Positions 34,307-43,424 of a stretch of 64,000 bases of DNA are shown piece after piece. The translations under genes were made by a program, and so were the position numbers. Positions within the stretch are counted from its first letter, which is position 1; each line of letters begins with the position of its first letter. The notes under the pieces were generated by a model that was not told the DNA's origin, ran no database searches, and saw only the letters and a program-made list of their open reading frames with translations. Source of the stretch: JBPRGH01 sp051418055 (lineage in GTDB: Bacteria; Bacteroidota; Bacteroidia; Cytophagales; Cyclobacteriaceae); assembly GCA_051418055.1 (NCBI GenBank), contig JBPRGH010000072.1, positions 111,900 through 175,899 of the forward strand. Reading direction: 5' to 3'.

Positions 34307-35282
34307 GAAGTAATTTCTTTATCTCCTCTATTTCAAATTTTAAATTTATAATCTCTTGCATGTAATTAATTCCCAGATCATGGCCAACTGCAAAATCATT
34401 TAATGATGCCCCGGATATTTCTGTCAGCCATATTAATCCTTCGCCCGTTTGCACCAGTATACCTTTATCTTTATCTGTTTCCATTACTCTACCTGGCACA
34501 CCTATGTACCTGTTGCTTTTTTCAGGCAAAGCCTTATCGACTGTAATTTTCTTATTCTTAAAAAAAGTATATGCCCCAGGCAAAGGATTTGAAACAGCCT
34601 TTACCAACTTATAAATCTCTTTTGAAGGTTTATTCCAGTCAATCATTCCATCAACAGGTTTTCTCCTTCCAAGGTAGGTAACTTGTTCCTCGTTTTGTTG
34701 TTTTAAGTGCAACTTACCTTTTTTTATCTTGGGCAATTCTTTGTCCAGTGCTATATCGATTGCTACCAATATTTTCTTAATTACATCCTTCGCATAATCA
34801 TCATCTTTAACAGTATATTCCTCCTGAACAATAATTGGCCCTGAATCGATGCTTTCATCAATCAAAAAAAAAGTAGCTGCGCCTTTTGCTTTACCTAATA
34901 TGATCCATGCCACAGCTCCGCGCCCTCTTCCTTCCGGAAGTTTAGTAGGGTGAAAACCGACACATCCAGCAGTAGGAATATTAATCAACTCCTGCTTTAT
35001 CAACTGTGATAGCCCTATCACAAAAAGCAGATCAGGTTTAGCCTCCTTAATCGTTTCAACGGTTTCAGTATCATTTATTTTTGTGAAATAATGGAATGGT
35101 ATATTATGTTCAGAAGCAAAAGGCTTTAAATCTGTATATCCACTAACATTTTTTGTAGCCTCCGGATCAAGTCCCCATACGCCACAGATATTCATATCAT
35201 GCTGAATCAGCTTTTCAAGCGTTTTGCGGCTGCTGTTAACACTTCCTACGAGTCCAATTTTTGGATTTGCCGGAATATTCAT
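34293..35282 (-). CDS. Formyltransferase-family protein, variant active site
   Basis: A 329-residue enzyme with the GART/Fmt fold: N-terminal formyl-transferase domain with GFHPTKLPEGRGRGAVAW (109-126) and a C-terminal domain starting near GMIDWNKPSKEIYKLVKAVSNPLPGAYTFF. In typical members the catalytic set is Asn-x-His and Asp; here His111 and Asp146 (ESIDSGPI) remain, but the Asn position is Gly109. Related glycan-locus formyltransferases add a formyl group from N10-formyl-THF to an amino sugar. The overlap with a PIG-L deacetylase gene supports that role. Confidence 0.85.
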   Translation of the reverse strand: MNIPANPKIGLVGSVNSSRKTLEKLIQHDMNICGVWGLDPEATKNVSGYTDLKPFASEHNIPFHYFTKINDTETVETIKEAKPDLLFVIGLSQLIKQELINIPTAGCVGFHPTKLPEGRGRGAVAWIILGKAKGAATFFLIDESIDSGPIIVQEEYTVKDDDYAKDVIKKILVAIDIALDKELPKIKKGKLHLKQQNEEQVTYLGRRKPVDGMIDWNKPSKEIYKLVKAVSNPLPGAYTFFKNKKITVDKALPEKSNRYIGVPGRVMETDKDKGILVQTGEGLIWLTEISGASLNDFAVGHDLGINYMQEIINLKFEIEEIKKLLHAKE

Positions 35283-35334
35283 ATTTATCTATTTATTTTA
35301 AACTAATATATGATACAAAAGTTGAGGCTCATTT

Positions 35335-35937
35335 TCATTGATGTTTTTTAATCTTCAGAGGTTTATTAATAAATTTCTCCTCTCCTTCTATAATTATAAA
35401 AATGGTCCTGAATAAGATCTTGAGATCATTAGTAAAAGTGATATTCCTTACATAGTTCAGATCAAATTTATACCTTCTCTCCCAGTTCATGTGAATATTC
35501 CCAGATACCTGGGCTAATCCTGTACATCCTGGTCTTACAGAATATCTTTTCTTTTGTTCATCTGTCATATCATCAAGTTGTGCAGCAATACTTGGACGGG
35601 GACCTACTAAAGACATATCTCCCTTTAATACATTTATAAGTTGGGGCAGTTCATCAATCTTAAATCTTCTGAGCCAATAACCAAATTTAGTAACTCCGGC
35701 AGCTTTACCTATTACAGGTTTTTTTCCTACTGTTCGTTTTTCATTAGTCATTGTGCGGAATTTATAAACAGTGAACAAAGAAAGATTTTTGCCAACCCGA
35801 TTTTGTAGAAAAAATATTGATCCTGGACTCTCAATTTTCACTAATACAGCAATTATCAAAAGAAATGGAAGCATTAGCAATAATATAAAACCGGATACTA
35901 TAACATCAATCAATCGTTTAAAAAAATGGCTGTACAT
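35335..35937 (-). CDS. Second phosphoglycosyltransferase (initiating sugar transferase)
   Basis: A 200-residue protein of the same PglC-like type as 33018-33620: hydrophobic helix (about 12-33), QNRVGKN (45-51), D95-E96 in FKIDELPQL, and GPRP (112-115). The two proteins are about as long but differ throughout, so they are distinct paralogs and may load different sugars or serve two repeat units. A C-terminal IKKHQ ends it. It is 52 bases upstream of the formyltransferase gene and about 100 from the glycosyltransferase gene. Confidence 0.92.
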   Translation of the reverse strand: MYSHFFKRLIDVIVSGFILLLMLPFLLIIAVLVKIESPGSIFFLQNRVGKNLSLFTVYKFRTMTNEKRTVGKKPVIGKAAGVTKFGYWLRRFKIDELPQLINVLKGDMSLVGPRPSIAAQLDDMTDEQKKRYSVRPGCTGLAQVSGNIHMNWERRYKFDLNYVRNITFTNDLKILFRTIFIIIEGEEKFINKPLKIKKHQ

Positions 35938-36041
35938 TAAATATTTATGATTTTTAACATATATTATCCTGCATAAGGTTAGCTATATTTTTCGGTTTTC
36001 CTGAATCTGCATTTAATTTATTCGTTATCATTAATTGCAAA

Positions 36042-37268
36042 CTAGTTCTTCGAAATTTTTGCTATATAGGTTAAATAGTGCACAAATTCTTTATAGACAA
36101 TATCTGCTTCACCAATTTCAGAAGCAAGGTTTATTGCATTTTCTTTAAAAGCATAAAGTTTATTAGGATTATTTTTAAAAAATAAAATATTTTCCGCCAA
36201 CATATCAGAATCACCCGGAGCATTGAATAATCCTACTTTGTTTTTAACTATAATATCATTCATTTCACTTTCTAAAGAATTTAAAATAGGAAGACCACAA
36301 GCAAGGAGATCAAACAGCTTATACGTAACTGTTTGAGTAGCACCTTTAATATGTTGAGTTAACCCAAGGTCAGCTTTAAAATACTCCTTCAATAGCTCTT
36401 TTTGTGGAACCCTCCCAATATATGAGAGATTACCTGCTCCACCATTAATATATTCCTGTATAAGTGCTTCCTGTGGCCCAGCTCCTGCGATAATAAATTT
36501 AATATTCTCACCCTTTAAACTTTTCGCCGCATCTAGAATTGTCGGTATATCATAAGAACTTGCCAAACTACCAGCATAAATTACTGTAAAGAAATTATCA
36601 TCTTTATCAATTATTCCGTCAAATGATTTTAGGCTTTTACGCATTTCAGATACAGGAAGTGCAGGGTAAAAAACTTTTAAATTTTCTTTATTTGAATTAG
36701 AAAATGAGTTGGCCCATGTCAAATACTGATTTGATATGGCAGTTATAGCTGTGGCATTATTAAAAGTGGCATTGACTTTATTATTCAATGGCTTGAAAAT
36801 AAGATTTAGCAAAAAATCAGGATATGAATCTAATCTGACACGAAACAAATCTGGCCAAGGATCAATGACATCAACTATTACTGGAACATTGTTTTCTTTA
36901 CCCCATTTTGTTATTTCATAAGCAAGTGAAATTGGAGGAAATGCTACTAAAATCACATCAGGGTTTGATCTTTTTTTCAATAATTTCAGCAAATCCTTCG
37001 AATATTTATAATGCGATAATAATCTTTTTACCGAAATATTTTTTTTATACCCATGAGATTTCAGATAAACCATCTCAAAGTTATCTTCAAGCTGAATCGT
37101 TTCAGTTTCAGAAAACCTTTGATTTTTAGTATTATGTTTAAATGTGCTAGCGAAATAAGTTATATCATGTCCTAAATCTGTGGCATGTTTAGCAATAGTA
37201 TTAAATCGGGTAATATTTGATTCATCGATAGGAGTTTGCTCAAATATTGATATAAACCATATTTTCAT
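36042..37268 (-). CDS. Glycosyltransferase, GT4-like
   Basis: A 408-residue GT-B enzyme. The N-terminus (MKIWFISIFEQTPIDESNI) and the second domain starting near FTVIYAGSLASSYDIPTIL are GT4-type, with the donor-site segment TYKLFDLLACGLPIL in the C-terminal domain. It should add one sugar to the lipid-linked glycan on the cytoplasmic face. Similarity to the WbuB-type enzymes is suggested by the start and length (inference). It lies 7 bases from the epimerase gene. Confidence 0.88.
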   Translation of the reverse strand: MKIWFISIFEQTPIDESNITRFNTIAKHATDLGHDITYFASTFKHNTKNQRFSETETIQLEDNFEMVYLKSHGYKKNISVKRLLSHYKYSKDLLKLLKKRSNPDVILVAFPPISLAYEITKWGKENNVPVIVDVIDPWPDLFRVRLDSYPDFLLNLIFKPLNNKVNATFNNATAITAISNQYLTWANSFSNSNKENLKVFYPALPVSEMRKSLKSFDGIIDKDDNFFTVIYAGSLASSYDIPTILDAAKSLKGENIKFIIAGAGPQEALIQEYINGGAGNLSYIGRVPQKELLKEYFKADLGLTQHIKGATQTVTYKLFDLLACGLPILNSLESEMNDIIVKNKVGLFNAPGDSDMLAENILFFKNNPNKLYAFKENAINLASEIGEADIVYKEFVHYLTYIAKISKN

Positions 37269-37275
37269 TCTTTAT

Positions 37276-38346
37276 TTACTTTTCTTTTGAGAGTATTCTT
37301 TTTCTTTTCAACCAGGCTTCATAAATCTCTTCAAATGTTGTTTGAAGATTTTTTGTTATTCCCCAGTTAGGGTAATGTTCCTTCATTTTGCTCAAATCAC
37401 TATAATAGCAAATATGGTCTCCAATTCTATTTTTTTCATCATATTTATATTTCATTGGCTTGCCACTTATGGATTCTATTAATTTAAATGCCTCAAGAAT
37501 TGAAATAGTATTATTTTTTCCTCCACCTAAATTATAAACCTCTGATATTCTTGGTTTTTGTATAAATTCCTCAATAAATCTAGCCACATCGAAAGAATGA
37601 ATATTATCTCTTACTTGTTTTCCTTTATAACCAAAGATGGTGTATTCATTTTCTTCTAAATTTGTTTTAACTAAATAGCTCAAAAAGCCATGTAATTCTA
37701 CCCCAGAATGACTTGGGCCCGTAAGGCATCCTCCTCTAAGGACACAAGTTGGCATTTGAAAATACCTACCATACTCCTGAACACTGATATCAGCTGACAC
37801 CTTAGAAGCTCCAAAAAGTGAATGTGTTGATTGATCAATGGTAAAAGTTTCAGGTATACCATTTTGATATTCTGGTTGATCATAATCAAATCGAGTTTGT
37901 AATTCACGCATTAGAATGTTATTAGGCGCATCGCCATAAACTTTATTAGTCGATAAGTGAACAAATGGAATATCTGTGTTGTATCTACGTGTTGCTTCAA
38001 GAAGATTAAAAGTTCCAACGGCATTAGTATCAAAATCCTCAAATGGAATAGAAGCAGCTTTATCATGACTTGGTTGAGCTGCTGTATGTACTATAGCATC
38101 AGGTTTTAATTGTTGTATAAGTTCCAGAACATTTTCCCTGTCTCTAATATCAACTTCATGATGATGAAAATTTTTCAGATCATTTTCTAGTCTCTTCTGA
38201 TTCCAACGAGTATCCCCACTTTCACCGAAAAAAACTGCTCTCTGATTATTATCAACCCCGTGTACTTCCCATTCTAATTTCCCAAAATGCACACATACCT
38301 CTGACCCAATAAGTCCTGATGAACCTGTTACTAATAGTTTTTTCAT
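37276..38346 (-). CDS. NAD-dependent epimerase/dehydratase, CDP-paratose 2-epimerase-like
   Basis: A 356-residue extended SDR with VTGSSGLIG (6-14) and the STNKVYGD signature. The usual Tyr-x3-Lys site reads F178-x3-K182 in HSLFGASK, so Tyr is Phe; from memory a LFGASK version occurs in members of this CDP-tyvelose/paratose epimerase-like family. HSGVELHGFLSYL (about 216-228) is also typical. It would change the configuration of a nucleotide sugar. It heads the left block of the locus after a 408-base gap, followed by the GT4 gene at 7 bases. Confidence 0.88.
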   Translation of the reverse strand: MKKLLVTGSSGLIGSEVCVHFGKLEWEVHGVDNNQRAVFFGESGDTRWNQKRLENDLKNFHHHEVDIRDRENVLELIQQLKPDAIVHTAAQPSHDKAASIPFEDFDTNAVGTFNLLEATRRYNTDIPFVHLSTNKVYGDAPNNILMRELQTRFDYDQPEYQNGIPETFTIDQSTHSLFGASKVSADISVQEYGRYFQMPTCVLRGGCLTGPSHSGVELHGFLSYLVKTNLEENEYTIFGYKGKQVRDNIHSFDVARFIEEFIQKPRISEVYNLGGGKNNTISILEAFKLIESISGKPMKYKYDEKNRIGDHICYYSDLSKMKEHYPNWGITKNLQTTFEEIYEAWLKRKRILSKEK

Positions 38347-38754
38347 TATACTTTATTTTTAATATTGTTATGTTAAAGTGACTTGTACTAAGGTTTCTAT
38401 CCAGAAAATTTTATTATTAAATAGTTCAACTACATTTCTTCCGTTTTTTAGGATTTACTAAAAGAATAGTCGTTTTAAATATTAATATGAAGGAGGTGTT
38501 ATGCTCAAAAATGTCAAGGCAAATTTTTATTCCTTAAATTATATTAAACTTACCAGTTTAAGCTATACATGGTATTCTTGGCTTCACAATATAATTCTCT
38601 TGCTGCTTTATCTTATATCGTGAATTTTAAAGTAAGCATCTATACTAAGTATTTAAACAATTTGTGGTAAAATTCATCTTAATAATTTCTCACTAAATAT
38701 CCTACCAATTCTAGTAACAATGAAATAATCAATTAATTTTAGCATGCATCTTCT
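38347..38754. other. 408-bp gap inside the glycan locus
   Basis: This is the largest gap in the glycan operon run, AT-rich and without repeats of the families seen elsewhere. It could hold a promoter for the epimerase gene and the genes after it (inference). On the opposite strand it contains one short reading frame with an unusually strong ribosome binding site, listed separately. Confidence 0.5.
38501..38623 (+). CDS. Possible small membrane-peptide gene (antisense orientation)
   Basis: A 40-residue frame starts at an ATG preceded by AAGGAGG with a 4-base spacer, a near-perfect Shine-Dalgarno site in a genome where such sites are rare. It ends at TGA 38621-38623. The C-terminal third (HNIILLLLYLIS) is hydrophobic enough for a short membrane segment. 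It runs against the surrounding genes. No family is known, and a chance occurrence is possible. Confidence 0.3.
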   Translation: MLKNVKANFYSLNYIKLTSLSYTWYSWLHNIILLLLYLIS

Positions 38755-40053
38755 TTAGTTATCCATTAAGTTCACGATTTTTCTTCTTTTTCCTGATGAA
38801 AGTAATGGGATCTCCTGCACATATTCTATTGTTATAATTGCATCCGTACCTAAATAATCTTTTAGATCATTTATTAAAATATTTTCATTTTCTAAAGGTT
38901 CTGAACAATTTAATTTCATTTGATATTCTTTTTTATCAATCTGAATAAATTGAAATTGTAAAACGGTAGTATATTTCCACATGGTATTAGTTATGGCATG
39001 AGGAGATAAAAGTTCACCTTCGGTATTTTTAATAAAATCCACTTTTCTACCTTCTACCTGCATTAAAATTGGACCTCGCTCCTCATGTTCCTTTATACTT
39101 TGCACCACTCCTAAATCACCTGTATCATATCTAATAAAAGGCATAGCAAAATTAAAAAGATCCGTTATTACAATTCTACCTAGCTTTCCTTCCTGAACCG
39201 GAATATCTTTCTCCAAATCTAAAATCTCGACAATAAAACTCGCATGATTAATAAAATATTTTTTATTTATATTAATATCCTGCTGAGCAACAAATCCGTT
39301 TTCCATATTTGAATAGCGTGAGACTATTGGACAACTGAAATAATTTTGCAAGATACTGCGTGACGAATCGGATAAAGATTCTGACATAGTGATGATTGAA
39401 TTAATATTTGAAGCTTTTACTAAAGGATTATATAGTTCTATATATTTAGCAATTGCTTCAAAGGCTGATGAGAATCCTAATAGGCATTTCCTTGATCTAT
39501 CAGCATGAATTTGATTTATTAGCTTTTCTATTTTTTCATTTGACAAATTTGATATTTCAATAACTTCAACATTTTGAATATATCTTTCAAGCAAACTCTT
39601 CTTATTTATTTTATTCCAAACTCGTAAATAAAAAAATTTTGTGCCGATATCATAGTTAGCTAACTCAGAAAACAAAACATTTTCGGCCACATGTCTTTTC
39701 ATTTTATTTGGATTCTTATAAATAGTAAAAGGTGTACCTGTAGAGCCACTTGTAGTTGTAGAGTAAAGATTATGCCTCTTAAATACTGTGGATAAAAAAT
39801 TTAAATTATTCCGCATTATATTTTTATCCACAACTGGAAAATCTTCTAGTTTTTCAGCTTTAATATTCTGATAATATGGAACCGTACTAGTAGTATGTTT
39901 AAAAAGTTCTTTAAGAAATTTTTCGCGTTGACTTTTCGAATATGGTGATCTGTAATCTGATATAATCTTTTTAAGATCATTATAGTGCCTCCTCACTTGC
40001 TGACCTTGTAAAAAATCTTTCAGCCAAAAAATAGATTCTCTTACAGTTTTCAT
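38755..40053 (-). CDS. PaaK/CapK-like adenylate-forming ligase
   Basis: A 432-residue protein of the phenylacetate-CoA ligase/CapK type. The nucleotide loop TTSGSTGTPFTIY is at 100-112, the FVRYDTGDLG-like stretch MPFIRYDTGDLG lies in the second half, and a C-terminal subdomain ends SSGKRRKIVNL. CapK homologues are found in capsule and exopolysaccharide loci, including exosortase-linked ones, but their reaction is not settled. It may activate an acid for transfer to a sugar (inference). It overlaps the deacetylase gene upstream by 4 bases, indicating coupling. Confidence 0.87.
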   Translation of the reverse strand: MKTVRESIFWLKDFLQGQQVRRHYNDLKKIISDYRSPYSKSQREKFLKELFKHTTSTVPYYQNIKAEKLEDFPVVDKNIMRNNLNFLSTVFKRHNLYSTTTSGSTGTPFTIYKNPNKMKRHVAENVLFSELANYDIGTKFFYLRVWNKINKKSLLERYIQNVEVIEISNLSNEKIEKLINQIHADRSRKCLLGFSSAFEAIAKYIELYNPLVKASNINSIITMSESLSDSSRSILQNYFSCPIVSRYSNMENGFVAQQDININKKYFINHASFIVEILDLEKDIPVQEGKLGRIVITDLFNFAMPFIRYDTGDLGVVQSIKEHEERGPILMQVEGRKVDFIKNTEGELLSPHAITNTMWKYTTVLQFQFIQIDKKEYQMKLNCSEPLENENILINDLKDYLGTDAIITIEYVQEIPLLSSGKRRKIVNLMDN

Positions 40054-41159
40054 TTTTTAGATCTAATAATATTACCAAGTTCATCTGCAGAAATAAATTC
40101 CACTTCCGGCCATTTTTTAATTATTTCTGTTAGTAAGGCTTTCAAACTTCTTATCCCAATCTCTCTATTTTTCGGATTTATATGTCCTGAAAAGTTAATC
40201 CTATGTGAACTGATATTTGCAGGTTTATTCCAGCGGAAAGCTGATTCTATTTGTTGCAAGGCATATTTAACCCAATCTACACCACGATCATGAAGCGGCT
40301 CAAAAACAACATTTCGAACAATGAAATATTGATTATGAGAATTTTTCTTTCCGGTATAATTGAGCACTTTTTTGTAATTACCATTACCAACATGTTCATT
40401 CTTAATAAAAGGAGTATCTATAAACTCTATTCCTCCCTCTTTTAATGTTTTATGGATTTCCGAACTCTCTCGCCCCCCAGGAGGAGTAAAGCATGATGCT
40501 TTATAACCAAAAACTTTTTCAAAACATATTAAACCATCTTTAGCGATGTCTTTTAATTTCTCATTTTCATGTCTTTCCCAAAAATCAAATGCAGCTGTAT
40601 AAGAAATTGAAGAATATCCACTACTAGTAATGCTTGTATATGATCTGTTTTTTAAAGCTGTAATAACCTCAAAATCATTCTTTCTTAATTTTTCTTCAAA
40701 TACTTTAAGATTTAAATGCTCTCTGCCATGGAATTGAGGAGCTAATAATCCATTGCGCATACCTTCTTTCCACAAATCCCATGTACCATTATATGGGCCA
40801 TTTAATTTTGAAAAGGTATCTGGCAGCAATTCATAATAATATTTAGCATATCCTTCTGTTTTTATTTTTTCAAAGTTAATATTTGCTGGCAGCGCATAAG
40901 GAGTAAATACTGCATTTTTGTTATTTTTATCTTTAACAGAACTTAATGTTTCCAGTAAAGATTCAAGGTCCTCTTTATTTTCGAGGGCATCATAAGCATC
41001 ATATCTTTTCCTTACTTTTACTCCTGCCATATCCATTTTTCGCCTTGCCTCCTTAGAAGCAAGTCGAACATTTCCATAATCATCAACAGAAAAAACAATT
41101 ATTTTACGCTTAGTTCTAAACCCAAGAACATTTTTTATATTTTGTTTAATAAATTCCAA
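40050..41159 (-). CDS. Polysaccharide-deacetylase-like protein, copy 1
   Basis: A 369-residue NodB-fold-like protein. VDDYG (25-29) replaces the usual first metal motif, QFHGREH is at 142-148, FTPPGG at about 224-229 and SHRINF at 318-323. The paralog at 46200-47327 has SDDWG, QFHGREH and SHRVNY at matching places, so these define a shared active site unlike classic CE4 enzymes. A hydrolytic role on an N- or O-acetyl group is inferred. It pairs with the CapK-like gene (4-base overlap). Confidence 0.75.
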   Translation of the reverse strand: MEFIKQNIKNVLGFRTKRKIIVFSVDDYGNVRLASKEARRKMDMAGVKVRKRYDAYDALENKEDLESLLETLSSVKDKNNKNAVFTPYALPANINFEKIKTEGYAKYYYELLPDTFSKLNGPYNGTWDLWKEGMRNGLLAPQFHGREHLNLKVFEEKLRKNDFEVITALKNRSYTSITSSGYSSISYTAAFDFWERHENEKLKDIAKDGLICFEKVFGYKASCFTPPGGRESSEIHKTLKEGGIEFIDTPFIKNEHVGNGNYKKVLNYTGKKNSHNQYFIVRNVVFEPLHDRGVDWVKYALQQIESAFRWNKPANISSHRINFSGHINPKNREIGIRSLKALLTEIIKKWPEVEFISADELGNIIRSKK

Positions 41160-41190
41160 ATTATTTAATAATTAAATTAAAAAATACAAA

Positions 41191-42333
41191 TTAAGCTTTA
41201 CAATCAACGAGTTCTTTACAAATCAATAAATATGTTTTTGCACGCTCCTCAGGAGTATCAAATGCGTTTAATCTTTCTTCTCCATTTTTAATAAGGCTCC
41301 GATATATATCTTTATTATTCTTTAGAATACAAATTTTTGCTAAAGCATCCTTTCCTGATAAAGGATCATAATATAAAGCAGCATCCTGACATATATTTTT
41401 GGCAAAACTCAAGTTTGTAGTTACTATAGGTTTTCGCATAACCATTGCCTCAGGGTAACTAGCAGAAAAACTCTCCAAAAGAGTGGGAAGAAATAAAGCA
41501 TCCGAATTGTTATATAGAACTGGACCTTCTTCTGTTGGAATTGGCCCTACATTATAAGTATATGTTTTTGCTTTTAAAGAAATGTACTTATTGAAATCAT
41601 GACTTTTTAAAGTTAAGATAAATCGAACATCTTCAATATTTTTCTCTGCCATTAGAGATGCTATATCATTAATTATTTCTATATTTTTATGTCTATGATA
41701 TCCTGATAATAATAATAATCGAAATTCATTTCCTTCATTAGGAGGTAGACCTTTATAAGAATCAACATCTTTACCACCAATTATTCTATAAATATTACTA
41801 CAGGTATTAGAAACAGTATATAATTTTTCTTTACCAATCCATTTTCCAGCTCTCTCAGTCACATCAGTAGTTTGACCAACAATTGCATCTCCATCTCTTT
41901 TATAATAATATTTTATAAATTGCCCCTTTAACCGCCACTTAATTCTCTCCAAGGGGGATATGATATCATAAAATGGAGATTCTTTATATATATAATGTGC
42001 AAGGTTAAAACCGATTAAATGTTTTGCCTTCGGTCTCCAATATGAAGGACCTGTAGTAGAAAAAACGACATCAGGTTGAACTTTTCTTTCAATATTATTA
42101 AAAAAACTAGCAGCGGATTTAAAAGTAAATATTTTGGTCGCTGGGCGATAAGGTATAGCGTAAAAATAAAAGTTTTGAGGAAATGCATTTTTATTTATTT
42201 CTTCATTTAATCTAAGGCCTAATATCACATGGTATTCATGCTCTGAAAACTTTATACATTCATATATAAATGATAATGCCACTTGTACAGCACCTCCTTT
42301 ATGAGAAGTTGCTGTATTTATTAATATCTTCAT
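41191..42333 (-). CDS. Glycosyltransferase, GT4-like
   Basis: A 380-residue GT-B enzyme starting MKILINTATSHKGGAVQVAL. The C-terminal domain has the donor motif pattern E-x7-E in LLESFSASYPEAM, and GYHRHKNIEIIND at the start of that domain. It adds a sugar to the growing lipid-linked oligosaccharide. The gene overlaps the next glycosyltransferase gene upstream by 4 bases. Sugar specificity is unknown. Confidence 0.87.
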   Translation of the reverse strand: MKILINTATSHKGGAVQVALSFIYECIKFSEHEYHVILGLRLNEEINKNAFPQNFYFYAIPYRPATKIFTFKSAASFFNNIERKVQPDVVFSTTGPSYWRPKAKHLIGFNLAHYIYKESPFYDIISPLERIKWRLKGQFIKYYYKRDGDAIVGQTTDVTERAGKWIGKEKLYTVSNTCSNIYRIIGGKDVDSYKGLPPNEGNEFRLLLLSGYHRHKNIEIINDIASLMAEKNIEDVRFILTLKSHDFNKYISLKAKTYTYNVGPIPTEEGPVLYNNSDALFLPTLLESFSASYPEAMVMRKPIVTTNLSFAKNICQDAALYYDPLSGKDALAKICILKNNKDIYRSLIKNGEERLNAFDTPEERAKTYLLICKELVDCKA

Positions 42334-43406
42334 TTATTAAAAATAAATTTATAAAATGCCTCACTTATAGTATCGGGATTAAACTGGCGCATCTTAATTT
42401 TAGCAGCTGTCCCATATTCCATTCTAATTGATTCATTTTCACAAAGGAGCTTTAGGTTTTTAGTAAATTCTATATGATTTGCTGGTTCTATTAACACTCC
42501 ATTTTTACAGTGGTCAATGAGATCAGATGGACCAGCCTCACAATTGAAGCTTATACAAGCTAAGCCTGCCCGCATTGCTTCACCAAGTGCATTAGGGAAT
42601 CCTTCAGAAAGACTTGTAAAAGCAAATATCGAGGATTTTAAATACCATTCATCTATGTTTTTTATGTTACCTAAAAAATGAATTTGATCTTTCCTTTTTT
42701 TTGTCGCCGAAAAATTCTTTACATCTTCCAATTTCGGACCCTCCCCAATAAAATAAAGTTGCCAGTCATCAACATCTAATTCAGTAAAATAATTTATTAA
42801 CCATTCCTGTTTTTTCGAACTAATAAAGCGACCAACATTTAATATTATCTTTTCCTTATTATAGATCTCATTAAAATTAATATTCCGTATTGGATTACCA
42901 ATTACCTGAATATTTCTATGTCCAGTTCTTTTCGCTAAAAGTTCTTTTGCTAATACAGTCTGTGCAATTATTCCTGAAGCCTTTCTGTAGTATCTGGAAT
43001 TTACAAGATCTAAAAATTTTCCGTAGCTAATTGAAGGTCTACTTCGATCTGAAATAAATGTTCTAATGGATAATCCTTGAGCAGCCAATAAAACAAATGA
43101 ATTATATTTACCACCAAAAGATAGTATGGCCTCAGGCTTAATTTCTTTTAAAGATTTTCTTAAAAACTTATAAATTAAAAAAGTAAATATAATCCTGTTA
43201 TATTTACTGTGATTAAAGCTTGGTTCATAAACTTTGACATTATCTGGTACAGTATAAAATTTTTCACTTCGCGTTAGTAGTATTAAAGCTACACGTATTT
43301 CTTTACGACCGAAATGCCAGGCTAACTGACTCATTACTCTCTCCATACCTCCAGAAGAAAATGAGGGCAATATTAAAGCCAGCTTTTTTTGCTTTGTAAT
43401 AGTCAT
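42330..43406 (-). CDS. Glycosyltransferase, GT4 family
   Basis: A 358-residue GT-B enzyme with the acceptor-side glycine loop PSFSSGGMERVMSQL (about 14-28) and E-x7-E in SEGFPNALGEAMRAG. It is similar in size and design to amylovoran- and capsule-type GT4 enzymes. It acts on the cytoplasmic face in repeat-unit assembly. It overlaps the downstream glycosyltransferase gene by 4 bases and lies 18 bases from the sulfotransferase gene. Confidence 0.9.
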   Translation of the reverse strand: MTITKQKKLALILPSFSSGGMERVMSQLAWHFGRKEIRVALILLTRSEKFYTVPDNVKVYEPSFNHSKYNRIIFTFLIYKFLRKSLKEIKPEAILSFGGKYNSFVLLAAQGLSIRTFISDRSRPSISYGKFLDLVNSRYYRKASGIIAQTVLAKELLAKRTGHRNIQVIGNPIRNINFNEIYNKEKIILNVGRFISSKKQEWLINYFTELDVDDWQLYFIGEGPKLEDVKNFSATKKRKDQIHFLGNIKNIDEWYLKSSIFAFTSLSEGFPNALGEAMRAGLACISFNCEAGPSDLIDHCKNGVLIEPANHIEFTKNLKLLCENESIRMEYGTAAKIKMRQFNPDTISEAFYKFIFNK

Positions 43407-43424
43407 ATACTAGAGAATTATCAT

